DNA of 64,000 nt from Microvirga guangxiensis (GTDB lineage Bacteria; Pseudomonadota; Alphaproteobacteria; Rhizobiales; Beijerinckiaceae). Position 1 is the stretch's first letter. The number at the start of each line of letters is the position of its first letter. This document shows positions 17,718 to 26,461 of this stretch, piece by piece. The stretch is from contig NZ_FMVJ01000002.1 of assembly GCF_900102135.1 (NCBI RefSeq), forward strand, positions 582,242-646,241, written 5' to 3'. Below the pieces are notes generated by a model. It was not told where the DNA came from. It saw nothing but the letters and a program-made list of their open reading frames with translations, and ran no database searches. The translations under genes and the position numbers were made by a program.

Positions 17718-17774
17718 GGTTTCGCCTTTCGGGGAAACAGGCGCGCCGCCCGGGGCGCGCCTGTCAAAGCGGGC

Positions 17775-19039
17775 TTACTGTCCTTCATAGGAGATGCGGT
17801 AGATCGCACCTGCCGTATCGTCCGAGACAAGAAGCGAACCGTCGAGCAACATGGCAACGTCAACCGGACGGCCGAGATACTCGCCGTTCTCGTTAAGCCA
17901 GCCTTCTGCGAAGACCTGAGGCTTGTCTGCCGTTCCGTCGGGCTTGAGCGGCGTGAACATCACCCGCGCGCCTATCGGTTTGGTGCGGTTCCAGGACCCA
18001 TGCTGAGCCGAGAAGATGCCGCCCTGATAGGCTGCCGGAAACATCTTGCCCGTATAGAACATGAGCCCGAGGTCGGCGGCATGGGGCGCCATTTCGGATT
18101 GGGGCCCTACGACCCTGCCGGAACCTGATCGTCCTTGTATTCGACGGTGCGAACCGTCCCACCCCCATAATAGGGGAAGCCGAAGTTCTGGCCTATCTGG
18201 ACGGCGCGGTTGAGCTCGCCGGGAGGCTGGTCATCACCCATCCCGTCAACCTGATTGTCGGTGAACCACAAGGACTTGTCGGCTGGGTTGAACTCGATCC
18301 CCACCGAGTTGCGGATGCCGGTTGCGTAGACCTCCCGGTTCTTCCCGTCCTGATCCATGCGGATGATGCCGCCGATGCCGACCTGCCGATAAAGCTCCAT
18401 CTTTTCCTTGGGCGGCACATTGAAGGGCTGTCCGAGAGCAATGTAGAGCTTGTTATCGGGTCCGACGCGGCAGACGCGGGCCGTATGATTGAAGCTCTCC
18501 TCAGCCGGCGGGATCAACTCACCCTGCTTGGCGACGATTCCCGCCGCGACATCGGGCCCTTCATAGAAAAACTCTGCAGCAGGGAATTGCAGCACGCGGT
18601 TCTGCTCGACAACGTAGAGCATGCCATCGCGGGAGAAGCAGACTCCGTTGGGGATCTTGAACTCTACGGATGGTGCGAACTGCTTCACCTCGTCTGCCAC
18701 ACGATCCTTATCGCGATCCGTGACCACATAGACATTGTTCTTGCGGGTCCCAACAAAAACAACGCCAGCGTTCGGGCCGACTGCCATGTGGCGGGCATCA
18801 GGAACCAAGGCATAGAGATCAATCTTGAAGCCCGCAGGCATCGTAATCTTCGCAAGGTTCTTTCGAATGGCGTCAGCCCGGCGTCCCTCTTGGGGGATTT
18901 GCCTGGGTTCAACGGTTCCTGTGCTCTGAAATGTCTGCAGCTTTTCGAGGTTACTCGTCGGCGGCTGAGTGGCAGGCTGTGCAAAACTGGAAGATGCAAA
19001 CGCTACAGTGGAGACGGCGACAAGCCAGATGAACTTCAT
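17775..19039 (-). pseudogene. Sorbosone dehydrogenase-like PQQ-type dehydrogenase, frameshifted
   Basis: Two frames together encode a soluble-glucose/sorbosone dehydrogenase-type beta-propeller of about 421 residues. The first runs from ATG 19039 (GGAGGG site, signal peptide ending SSSFAQ) to a TAG at 18107-18109. The second, in another frame, continues MAPHAADLGLMFYTGKMF, QHGSWNRTKPIG and ends ISYEGQ at 17775. Adding one G in the GGG run at 18113-18115 joins them as DQVPAG-VVGPQSEMAPHAA. So a single-base deletion in a short homopolymer splits the gene. It may be a true mutation or a sequencing error. The family oxidises sugars or sugar aldehydes in the periplasm. Confidence 0.85.
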
Positions 19040-19170
19040 CCTTCCCTCCCTGGGAGCGCCCCCTGTTTTTGTGCTCTTCAACCTGCAAATTATCTACAGG
19101 TTACTTTGTTTTATTGACGTTGATTATACTCAAGCTGCCCGCATTGCGGAAGAAACAAATAAGTATCATG

Positions 19171-19195
19171 AAAAAGGGCCGCTACGCGGCCCTGT
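19171..19195 (-). terminator. Rho-independent terminator of the pyridoxamine oxidase-family gene
   Basis: A perfect 7-bp GC stem (19176-19182 with 19186-19192) and three-base loop are followed on the minus strand by five T. Confidence 0.85.
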
Positions 19196-19219
19196 TGATT
19201 GTCAGCTTACTGAGTCTCG

Positions 19220-19726
19220 TCAGCTCAGGTTGACCTTTGCCTGATCGCCTGGATTGGGCTGCTGCCCCGTCAAAGCAGCCTTGGCATAGCCGTAGAGATG
19301 CACGATGGTTGAGGATGGGCTGTCCCAATACTCCCCCTTCGAAGGATGCACACGGATCAATGCGATCTGCGGATCGTCCACGCCTTCCGGGAACCAGGCA
19401 CGCAACGGCTCCGACCACTTCTCCTGGATCGTAGCCTTGTCGCGCACAATCTCCGCCTTGCCGGCAACGGAGACGTAGGTTTGGCTGCTGGGATCACTGT
19501 AGGCCAGATTCACTTCATTATCGCGGGAGACTTCGGTAATCTTGGGAGATTGGATTTGCGTGAAGAACCAGAGATCTCCATGCTCGTCGGTCTCTTGGCT
19601 GTGCATGGGGCGGCTGTGCAGCGTGCCATCCGTATCGACGGTGGTCATCATGGCGATCTTCACGTCCTTGATGAGTTCGTAGAGCTTCTTGGCATTAGGG
19701 TCATTATGGCCGTGCTGGTGCATCAT
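19220..19726 (-). CDS. Pyridoxamine 5'-phosphate oxidase family (general stress protein 26-like)
   Basis: This 168-residue flavin-reductase-like split-barrel protein resembles general stress protein 26 of Bacillus. It shows the early strand VKIAMMTTVDTDGTLHSRPM, DLWFFTQIQSPKITEVSRDN and VNLAYSDPSSQTYVSVAGKA, then WSEPLRAWFPEGVDDP and ALIRVHPSKGEYWDSPSS. Family members bind FMN or F420-like cofactors and are linked to stress; the reaction is unknown. It has a His-rich start (MMHQHGHNDPN). It is a single-gene unit with its own terminator, divergent from the Mrp gene. I saw no EcfG motif upstream. Confidence 0.9.
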   Translation of the reverse strand: MMHQHGHNDPNAKKLYELIKDVKIAMMTTVDTDGTLHSRPMHSQETDEHGDLWFFTQIQSPKITEVSRDNEVNLAYSDPSSQTYVSVAGKAEIVRDKATIQEKWSEPLRAWFPEGVDDPQIALIRVHPSKGEYWDSPSSTIVHLYGYAKAALTGQQPNPGDQAKVNLS

Positions 19727-19943
19727 CCTCTCCTGGTTGCATCACAATGTCTCGGGCAGGCGATGCGCAAATGCAGGCTTTCGATTGCGGGATGGCGCCC
19801 CCGAGGGATCGGTTGAACAACGGGTTAGGTGGGTTTTGGTTCGGATATCGCCTATGACACCCAGACAACGCCTTAACGGATGGGCGCATAGCCTATACAT
19901 GAGGCTCAAGCGATTATCGAAGCCAAGTCCAGGAGCCTCCATC

Positions 19944-21068
19944 GTGGCGATTACCCGTGAACATGTGCTGCAGGCGCTCTCGACCGTGACGGTCGACGCC
20001 AGTGGAACCGACCTTGTGGCTTCAGGGCGTCTCTCCGACGTTCACATCGACGATGCGGGCCGCGTGATGTTCTCGATCGCAGTCGACCCTTCCGAAGCGC
20101 AGGCCATGGAGCAGGTTCGCCAAACCGCCGCCACCGCCGTCCAGGGGCTACCGGGTGTGAAGGGCGTCTTCGCAAGCCTCACCGCCGACAGGCCTGCCGG
20201 ATCGGCTCCGCAATCTTCTCCTGCCGCTGCTCAGCGTCCCCGCGCTGCAGCCCAGCCCAAGAATCAACGCATTCCGGGCGTGAAGCATGTGATCGCCGTA
20301 GCTTCCGGCAAAGGGGGCGTCGGCAAATCGACGACCGCTTGCAATCTTGCCTTGGGCCTCGCAGCGCTGGGCCTGAAGGTCGGCGTTCTGGACGCCGATA
20401 TCTATGGCCCATCCATGCCCAAACTCTTCGGCATTCACGGCAAGCCGAAGCTGCTCGAGAACCGCATTCTCGAACCCATGGAGGCCTATGGCTTGAAGGT
20501 CATGTCCATCGGCTTCTTGGTCGAGGAGGAGGCCGCCATGATCTGGCGCGGGCCGATGGTCATGTCGGCCATTACGCAGATGCTGCGCGAAGTCGCCTGG
20601 GGCGATCTGGACGTACTTGTGGTGGATATGCCGCCGGGCACGGGTGACGCCCAACTCACCATGGCGCAGGCAACGCCTCTGGCAGGCGCCGTAATCGTTT
20701 CCACCCCCCAGGATCTGGCGCTCATCGATGCACGGCGCGGTGTATCCATGTTCAAGCGTGTGGAAATACCCATCCTTGGGATCGTCGAGAACATGGCTAC
20801 CTTCGTCTGCCCTCATTGCGGACAGAGCTCGCATATTTTCGGACATGGCGGCGCACGATCGGAAGCCGAGCGTCTGGGAGTGCCATTTCTTGGAGAAGTC
20901 CCGCTCAACATGACCATTCGTGAACTTTCGGACGCAGGACGTCCCGTTGTCGCGACGGATCCTAAAGGGCCTCATGCCACGATCTACAAGGATATGGCGC
21001 AGCGCATATGGACGACCTTGTCCGGCGGAGAGACTGCTCGTCCTGCCCCGCGCATCGTGATCGAGTAG
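19944..21068 (+). CDS. apbC: Mrp/NBP35-type iron-sulfur cluster carrier ATPase
   Basis: This 374-residue protein starts with GTG 19944, eight bases after AGGAG; a longer frame upstream is not family-like. The N-terminal MIP18/DUF59 domain (ITREHVLQALSTVTVDASG, residues 3-85) is followed by an Ala/Pro/Gln-rich linker and the Mrp P-loop domain, with deviant Walker A SGKGGVGKST near residue 120, the DADIYGPSMPKLFG switch and the CPHC cluster-binding pair near residue 283. It scaffolds or carries Fe-S clusters to apoproteins in the cytoplasm. mobA follows seven bases later, so it heads an operon related to cofactor assembly. Confidence 0.94.
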   Translation: MAITREHVLQALSTVTVDASGTDLVASGRLSDVHIDDAGRVMFSIAVDPSEAQAMEQVRQTAATAVQGLPGVKGVFASLTADRPAGSAPQSSPAAAQRPRAAAQPKNQRIPGVKHVIAVASGKGGVGKSTTACNLALGLAALGLKVGVLDADIYGPSMPKLFGIHGKPKLLENRILEPMEAYGLKVMSIGFLVEEEAAMIWRGPMVMSAITQMLREVAWGDLDVLVVDMPPGTGDAQLTMAQATPLAGAVIVSTPQDLALIDARRGVSMFKRVEIPILGIVENMATFVCPHCGQSSHIFGHGGARSEAERLGVPFLGEVPLNMTIRELSDAGRPVVATDPKGPHATIYKDMAQRIWTTLSGGETARPAPRIVIE

Positions 21069-21075
21069 GCGTGCC

Positions 21076-21738
21076 ATGGCGCCATATCCGGCAACGTTAG
21101 GCGTAATTCTCGCCGGCGGGTTGGCGCGGCGCATGGGCGGCGGTGACAAGCCTCTTCTGAGGCTTGGAGGTCAAACCCTTCTTGCTCATGTGGCGCAGCG
21201 TCTGGCGCCGCAATGCGAAAGCATGATCCTCAATGCGAACGGCGACCTTTCACGCTTCGGGATGCTGGACATACCTGTGGTTCAGGATTCGATTTCCGAC
21301 AATCCGGGCCCGTTGGCGGGCGTTCTGGCTGCCCTTGAATGGGCAGCCCTTCACAAGCCCTCCATCACGTGGGTCGCGACCGTGCCAGGCGATACGCCTT
21401 TTATCCCGAGAGATCTTGTGTTGCGTCTTCATGCAGCGCGCGACGCAGCCTCCACACCTCTTGCCTGCGCTGCATCGGGTGCCAACCAGCACTACACCAC
21501 GTGCCTTTGGCCCGTCGATCTGCGCCATGACATGCGTCATGCGCTTCTGGAAGGCATGCGTCGCGTGGAAGACTGGATGAAGCTTCATGGGTCGACAGCC
21601 GCTTTCTGGCCAGCCGAACCGTTCGATCCATTCTTCAACATCAACACCCCGGACGATCTGGCGGCCGCACAGGATATCTTCGAACGGCACACATCAATGG
21701 ATACGGCAGCCGCGAGGACCGGAGGATACGATGCTTGA
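21076..21738 (+). CDS. mobA: Molybdenum cofactor guanylyltransferase
   Basis: This 220-residue protein shows the MobA nucleotidyltransferase signature near the N-terminus, GVILAGGLARRMGGGDKPLL, then NANGD, a DNPGPLAGVLAAL segment, the metal-binding TVPGDTPFIP and the C-terminal FFNINTPDDLAAA. It attaches GMP to molybdopterin to give MGD for DMSO-reductase-family enzymes. It lies between apbC (7 bases) and the tusA-like gene (8-base overlap), so the operon joins Fe-S delivery, Moco maturation and sulfur relay. Confidence 0.93.
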   Translation: MAPYPATLGVILAGGLARRMGGGDKPLLRLGGQTLLAHVAQRLAPQCESMILNANGDLSRFGMLDIPVVQDSISDNPGPLAGVLAALEWAALHKPSITWVATVPGDTPFIPRDLVLRLHAARDAASTPLACAASGANQHYTTCLWPVDLRHDMRHALLEGMRRVEDWMKLHGSTAAFWPAEPFDPFFNINTPDDLAAAQDIFERHTSMDTAAARTGGYDA

Positions 21739-21961
21739 ATTGGACCTGTCCGGGTTGAAATGCCCGCTCCCCGTCCTGCGGACCCGCAAGGTTCTGCTTG
21801 CCATGAAGCCTGGCGACCAATTGCGCGTGATCTGCACGGACCCGCTGGCAGGCATCGATGTCCCTAACCTTGTCCGTGAACTTGGCGATGAGCTGATTGA
21901 ACAGCGCCAGGGAGAGAAGAGCATCAGTTTTCTGATTGCCAAGGCCGAACAATCGAAATGA
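21731..21961 (+). CDS. TusA-family sulfurtransferase
   Basis: This 76-residue protein starts at ATG 21731, overlapping the end of mobA by 8 bases, after a GGAGG-like site. It carries the TusA/SirA hallmark LDLSGLKCPLPVLRTRK, with the sulfur-carrying Cys11 in C-P-x-P, and a compact beta-alpha fold. TusA-like proteins pass persulfide sulfur to tRNA thiolation, to molybdenum cofactor synthesis or to sulfur oxidation. Its place after mobA favours the cofactor role (inference). A longer frame through mobA is an artefact. Confidence 0.9.
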   Translation: MLELDLSGLKCPLPVLRTRKVLLAMKPGDQLRVICTDPLAGIDVPNLVRELGDELIEQRQGEKSISFLIAKAEQSK

Positions 21962-21963
21962 AA

Positions 21964-21990
21964 AAGGCCCGGCAGATGCCGGGCCGATTT
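21964..21990. terminator. Bidirectional terminator between tusA-like and csbD genes
   Basis: A stem of 8 GC pairs (21967-21974 with 21979-21986) and a four-base loop lie just after the tusA-like stop. A-rich bases lie on the left and a short T-run on the right, so it can act for both convergent genes. Confidence 0.75.
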
Positions 21991-22007
21991 ATGGAGCCTT
22001 ACCTGGA

Positions 22008-22184
22008 TCAGGTGCTCTTGCGCAGGCTATCCTTCATGCCGCCGACGGTGTTCTGGATCCGGCCTTCAGCCTTATCCATTTTGCCTTCAGCTTCCATCTT
22101 CGAATCGCCAAGGGCCTTACCAAGCCCTTCCTTCACGCGACCCTTGATGTTCTTCATGCTGCCTTCGGTGCGATCATGATCCAT
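22008..22184 (-). CDS. CsbD family stress-response protein
   Basis: This 58-residue hydrophilic protein reads from ATG 22184 (GGAG-type site just before) to TGA 22008. It has the CsbD pattern: MKNIKGRVKEGLGKALGD followed by a second KMEAEGKMDKAEGRIQNTVG repeat. CsbD proteins are highly expressed in general stress and have no known biochemical role. Upstream, at 22217-22241, GAAAC-N16-CGTT on the minus strand differs from the EcfG consensus by one base, so EcfG control is possible. Convergent with the tusA-like gene across a shared terminator. Confidence 0.9.
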   Translation of the reverse strand: MDHDRTEGSMKNIKGRVKEGLGKALGDSKMEAEGKMDKAEGRIQNTVGGMKDSLRKST

Positions 22185-22537
22185 CGTTATTCTCCTCAGT
22201 CTAGTGTGTGAGGGAGAACGCGCGTTCCTGAGGAAGGTTTCAAGCTGGGCGTTACGTATTTTCAGCTCTCATCTTAAGGCATTCACAAATTCGTCATTAA
22301 ATATTATTGTTAAATAACACTATTTTTATTCTGAATAAAACACACCTTCTCTGGTTAAATACATAGCAATATTTAGAATAATCATAATCATACCAATATC
22401 TTTCCGAGAAAAATTCTCGCAAAGCACTACATTCCTGTTCTTTTGCCTTTTGTCACTTTTCACACATGGACATGGCATTCGTCTGCTCTACTTCGTGAGT
22501 TCCGTTCTAACGTTATATATGTGGATAGTGAGTTCTC
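22185..22537. other. AT-rich intergenic region upstream of csbD and histidine kinase
   Basis: From about 22260 to 22440 this divergent region is strongly AT-rich, with several TTAAAT/AATATT stretches. It holds promoters for csbD (leftward) and the histidine kinase (rightward). No gene is supported. Confidence 0.45.
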
Positions 22538-23317
22538 GTGCCATCCGCTCAAAGGCCCCCTAAGAAACCCACGAAGCCTGCGTACCTTCCGCCTATTCGG
22601 TCCGGTGCAAGGAAAACGGCGCAGCCTCTGGACCGGATTGCCCTGCTTGCGCACCAGCTCAGGACGCCCCTCTCGGCAATCAATGCCTTGGCGCAAGGCT
22701 TGATGCGCCGTGCGGAGCGTATGAGTTCCGAGGATGTCATGACCCGCGCGGAAAAGATCTGGCGCGCCAGCCTGCGCTTGGATGAACTGATCGAGATGAT
22801 CATGTCCTATACGAGGGCAAGCGCGGGCGGCATGCTCCTCAACCCGAGCGAGTTCAACCCTGAAGCCTTGATCAGGCGCGCCTGCAAGGAACAGAACAAT
22901 CACGATCCCGATCGGCCATTTTCCATCGACATTCAGAAGCTCCCCGAGATCATCATAGGTGATCCTATCCTGCTGGAGCAGGCTCTCGTGATCGTATTGT
23001 CCAACGCGATCAAGTATTCGGCCGCCAGAGCCCCAATCAGCCTCAGGGCACGTCCTTCAAAAGAGGGTGTCATGATCGTCGTGAAGGACGAAGGGATCGG
23101 GATCTCCGAACACGACCTGCCATTCGTGATGCAACCCTTCTTCCGCGGCCGCAACGCCAAGGATATTCCCGGCACGGGACTTGGCCTCAGCCTTGCATGG
23201 CACATCGTCACGCTTCATGGCGGCAGCCTTCACATCGCCAGCAAGGAAGGGAACGGGACGACCGTAACGATGACGATTCCCGAGAGAAATGTGACGGGTG
23301 CTGCGGGCGTCCTCTAG
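22538..23317 (+). CDS. Soluble sensor histidine kinase without sensor domain
   Basis: This 259-residue kinase has only a HisKA domain (LLAHQLRTPLSAINALAQGL, phospho-acceptor His39) and an HATPase domain with N box (VLSNAIKYS), G1 (VKDEGIGIS), F region and G2 (GTGLGLSLAWHIVTLHGG). It has no membrane segment or recognised sensor; the first 30 residues are Pro- and Lys-rich. It probably takes input from a partner protein and phosphorylates a response regulator encoded elsewhere. GTG 22538 is the best start, though the ribosome-binding site is weak. Its last codons overlap the stop of the convergent glycerate kinase by 4 bases. Confidence 0.88.
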   Translation: MPSAQRPPKKPTKPAYLPPIRSGARKTAQPLDRIALLAHQLRTPLSAINALAQGLMRRAERMSSEDVMTRAEKIWRASLRLDELIEMIMSYTRASAGGMLLNPSEFNPEALIRRACKEQNNHDPDRPFSIDIQKLPEIIIGDPILLEQALVIVLSNAIKYSAARAPISLRARPSKEGVMIVVKDEGIGISEHDLPFVMQPFFRGRNAKDIPGTGLGLSLAWHIVTLHGGSLHIASKEGNGTTVTMTIPERNVTGAAGVL

Positions 23318-24564
23318 CGGATCAGGATGGCACGAAAGTCATTCACGTTGGTCAATGTCGGTCCTGTGATGACAAGCCTGTCGAGTTGCGCGAACGCGGA
23401 ATAAGCATCGTTGCCCGCAAGATGCGAGGCAAGGTTGACGCCCCTGCCCCGGGCGTCCGCAAACAGGGTCTGATCGAACCATGCGCCTGCATTGTCTTCC
23501 GATCCGTCGATCCCGTCGGTATCGCAGGCAATGGCGGAGAGGCGTGCCTCTCCGCGCAGCGCCAGAGCAAGCGACAATAGGAACTCGGCATTGCGCCCGC
23601 CCCGCCCTGAACCACGGAGCGTCACGGTCGTCTCTCCGCCCGAGAGAAGCACGCAGGGCACCCCAACAGGTTCTCCATGCAACCGCACAGAGCGCGCGAT
23701 TCCTGCCATTACGCGCCCGACCTCACGCGCCTCACCTTCGATGGCATCGCCGAGGATCAGCGGAATAAGGCCAGCTTCACGGGCTCTGGCGGCTGCCGCG
23801 TCGAGCGCCATCTTGGGCGTGGCAAGCATATGCACCACACCACCCGCGCCCGTAGGTTCAACTGCATTCGCCCTCACCGCCTGCATCACATGCGCAGGCA
23901 CATCAATCCCATACTTGCCGAGGATAGCCTCAACCACATCCGGATCGACGCGCTCCGGAATTGTCGGGCCGGAACCGATGCTGCCAGGATCGTCGCCCGG
24001 AACATCCGAGATGAGATAGGTGACGATCTGTGCTGGATAGGCCGCTTCGGCCAGCCTCCCTCCCTTGATCGCGGAGAGCGCCTTGCGCACGAGGTTCATC
24101 TCGCCGATTGGCGCACCCGACTTGAGGAGAGCACGGTTCAAGGCCTGCTTGTCTTCAAGGGTGATGCCTTCCGCGGGTAGCGAAAGCAACGCGGATGCGC
24201 CGCCTGAGATCAGGCAGATGATGAGATCGTGGGGCCCTGCCTCCTTCGCCAAAGCCAGAATGCGTCTTGCAGCATTCAGCCCTGCCTCGTCGGGAACAGG
24301 ATGAGCCGCCTCGACGATCTCAATGGAGCGCGTGGAAACTGCATGGCCATAACGCGTAACGACCAGCCCCTCGCAGGTTCCCCCCGCCTTCACCCAGGCA
24401 TCTTCAAAAGCCGCCGCCATACGTGCGGAGGCCTTGCCGGCTCCGAGCACGATGGTTCGGCCTTTGGGCTGAGGCGGCAGGCGCCCATCGAATTTTCCAT
24501 CCGGGAGCGCCGCCCTCAGGGCAGCATCGAACAAGTCATGCAGGATCTTGGCATCGTCTGTCAT
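23314..24564 (-). CDS. Glycerate 2-kinase (GckA/TtuD, MOFRL family)
   Basis: This 416-residue protein is a DUF4147-MOFRL glycerate kinase. Conserved segments are IVLGAGKASARMAAAFED (residues 38-55), AAHPVPDEAGLNAARR, LISGGASALLSLPAEG, NLVRKALSAIKGGRLA, the LISDVPGDDPGSIGSGPT loop and the C-terminal GGRNAEFLL and DTDGIDGSEDNAGA. It makes 2-phosphoglycerate from D-glycerate; older annotations call it hydroxypyruvate reductase TtuD. It lies 59 bases downstream of the DeoR gene in the same direction and near the HAD/ABC operon, which suggests that glycerate is a product of the imported compound (inference). Confidence 0.9.
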   Translation of the reverse strand: MTDDAKILHDLFDAALRAALPDGKFDGRLPPQPKGRTIVLGAGKASARMAAAFEDAWVKAGGTCEGLVVTRYGHAVSTRSIEIVEAAHPVPDEAGLNAARRILALAKEAGPHDLIICLISGGASALLSLPAEGITLEDKQALNRALLKSGAPIGEMNLVRKALSAIKGGRLAEAAYPAQIVTYLISDVPGDDPGSIGSGPTIPERVDPDVVEAILGKYGIDVPAHVMQAVRANAVEPTGAGGVVHMLATPKMALDAAAARAREAGLIPLILGDAIEGEAREVGRVMAGIARSVRLHGEPVGVPCVLLSGGETTVTLRGSGRGGRNAEFLLSLALALRGEARLSAIACDTDGIDGSEDNAGAWFDQTLFADARGRGVNLASHLAGNDAYSAFAQLDRLVITGPTLTNVNDFRAILIR

Positions 24565-24623
24565 GCCGAGAGCTTACGACAGAAATCATTTTCGGGAAGA
24601 CCCAGGATCCTATCCGGCCTCGT

Positions 24624-25427
24624 TCAAGCGTCGACCCTGACATGCCCGCTCTGCCTGGCCAGATGCAAGGACACGTTGTCGGCGGCAATCTTCTCGGCAA
24701 GCACGCTGTCGGGCGCTCGGTCGGTGACGATATCCGAGAGCCTCTCCATCGGGCAGACAAGCTCGAGATGGCGCCGGTTGAATTTGGCCCCGTCAAGAAG
24801 GAGGACGCTTCGCTCAGCCCGGTCGATCATCGTGCGCTTGACCCAGCAGGCCTGTGTTTCCACATCGTTCGGCCCCTCGAATGTGAGACCGCTGGCGCCG
24901 ATGAAGGCGATATCCGCGTTGAAGCGCTGAAGGAAAGAGCAGGTTTCCGAGCCATAGACACCTCGCTCGTGCGCCGAGAAGTCGCCCGGGCAAAACAGCA
25001 CTCGCGCACTGCCCTGCTGCACAAGCGCATTGGCAACGGCAAAGCAGTTGGTGATCACCGTGATCTTCTTGGCCATTTCGGCCAGAACATGGGCGAACCG
25101 GGCTGTGGTCGAGCCCGAATCGATCATGATCACGTCTCCCGGCTGCACCAGTTTGGCGGCAGCCCTGGCAATAGCCTCGCGCTCTTCAACAGCCAGCGTG
25201 TTCCTGTCCTGAAATTCAGGTTGGAGACCAAGCTGCCGTCCGGCCGCGCCTCCATAGGTGCGGCTGACCAACCCTCGCTGGGTCAGTTCCTCGATGTCAC
25301 GCCGCACCGTCTCGGCGGAAACACCAAGCCTACGGGCGAGATCCGACGTTCGCACGGCGGGGCTCAAGCCGAGTTCGGCCAGGATCAGCCTTTGACGCAC
25401 CGCCTTTTTGCCTTCGGGGAAGGACAC
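24624..25427 (-). CDS. DeoR/GlpR family transcriptional regulator
   Basis: This 267-residue repressor-type protein has an N-terminal DeoR winged helix (RTSDLARRLGVSAETVRRDIEELTQRG within residues 26-53, followed by SRTYGGA) and a C-terminal sugar-phosphate-sensing domain with DSGSTTARF, ITNCFAVANAL and DIAFIGASGL. DeoR members respond to phosphorylated sugars or polyols. It starts with GTG 25427 after a GAGGTGAAG site. It is transcribed away from the HAD/ABC operon and toward glycerate kinase, a usual layout for a local regulator of both. Confidence 0.9.
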   Translation of the reverse strand: MSFPEGKKAVRQRLILAELGLSPAVRTSDLARRLGVSAETVRRDIEELTQRGLVSRTYGGAAGRQLGLQPEFQDRNTLAVEEREAIARAAAKLVQPGDVIMIDSGSTTARFAHVLAEMAKKITVITNCFAVANALVQQGSARVLFCPGDFSAHERGVYGSETCSFLQRFNADIAFIGASGLTFEGPNDVETQACWVKRTMIDRAERSVLLLDGAKFNRRHLELVCPMERLSDIVTDRAPDSVLAEKIAADNVSLHLARQSGHVRVDA

Positions 25428-25626
25428 GCTTCACCTCTCCATCCGCAACCAAGGATAGCGTAACTCGCTCAAAAAAATTGGAACATCCCACAGAAGTATG
25501 ATTGAACTGCCAAATTCTGTCATCTAGGCTTCACACAAGGCACCGAGTGTGCCGCCGAAGGAAACGCCTGCTCATGCTCGTGACCGTTCTGTATTCTTGC
25601 TGCTCCCTGTCGACCGGAGCGACAGC

Positions 25627-26436
25627 ATGATCCCTCTTTCTCAGCTCTCGCTCGAGAAGGCGCGGTCCATTCGCGTCATCCTGACCGATATTGACGACAC
25701 CGTTACGACAGAAGGCATGTTGACGGCCTCTGCCTATGCGGCCCTGGAAAACCTCCAGCGCGCTGGCTTCCTCGTGATCCCGGTAACCGGGCGTCCCGCA
25801 GGCTGGTGCGATCACATCGCCCGCATGTGGCCGGTAGACGGCATCGTGGGAGAGAACGGCGCATTCTATTTTCGCTACGACCGCGAGCGAAAGAAAATGG
25901 ACCAGCATTTCTGGGCGAGCCCTGAGGAGCTGAAACAGAACCGCACAAAGCTCGATGCCATCGAGAAAGAGGTTCTCGCTTCCGTTCCCGGTTCTGCCCT
26001 TGCCAGCGATCAGGCCTACCGCCTGGCGGATCTCGCCATCGATTTCTGCGAGGACGTTCCGGCTCTCCCCGAGTCCGAGGTCGATCGGATCGTCGCCATC
26101 TTCGAGCGCCATGGCGCGCAGGCCAAAGTTAGCTCCATCCATGTGAACGGCTGGTTCGGCGACTACAACAAGCTCAGCATGGCCAAGACGATTCTGGCCG
26201 ATGTTTTCGGGATGGGCTGGGAAGAAGCCAAGCAATCCGTAATTTATGCGGGCGATTCACCCAACGACGAACCCATGTTCGCGGCCTTTCCGTTCAGTGT
26301 CGGCGTTGCCAACATTCACGCTTTCGAGCACCGGCTGAAGAACAAGCCCGCCTATATCGCCAAGGGTCATTCAGGAGACGGTTTCGCCGAGCTGGCCGAT
26401 CTTCTCCTGGCGGCCAAACGCCAACACGCATCTTAA
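25627..26436 (+). CDS. HAD-IIB family phosphatase (MPGP/sucrose-phosphatase-like)
   Basis: This 269-residue protein starts at ATG 25627 behind a GGAG site. HAD motif I is LTDIDDTVTTEG, motif II is VTGRPAGW, the catalytic Lys lies in DYNKLSMAKTIL and motif IV is YAGDSPNDEPMF, all intact, with a C2B cap between. Close classes dephosphorylate sugar phosphates such as mannosyl-3-phosphoglycerate or sucrose-6-phosphate. Being the first gene of an operon with a Ugp-type importer and an EEP-family phosphatase, it may remove a phosphate from the imported compound or its product. The substrate is unknown. Confidence 0.88.
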   Translation: MIPLSQLSLEKARSIRVILTDIDDTVTTEGMLTASAYAALENLQRAGFLVIPVTGRPAGWCDHIARMWPVDGIVGENGAFYFRYDRERKKMDQHFWASPEELKQNRTKLDAIEKEVLASVPGSALASDQAYRLADLAIDFCEDVPALPESEVDRIVAIFERHGAQAKVSSIHVNGWFGDYNKLSMAKTILADVFGMGWEEAKQSVIYAGDSPNDEPMFAAFPFSVGVANIHAFEHRLKNKPAYIAKGHSGDGFAELADLLLAAKRQHAS

Positions 26437-26461
26437 CTTTCAGGTCTCAAGGGTCGAACTC

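Noticed and set aside
22237-22241. Full EcfG promoter before csbD
   Set aside because: GAAAC-N16-CGTT differs by one base from the consensus; kept only as a note in the csbD entry.
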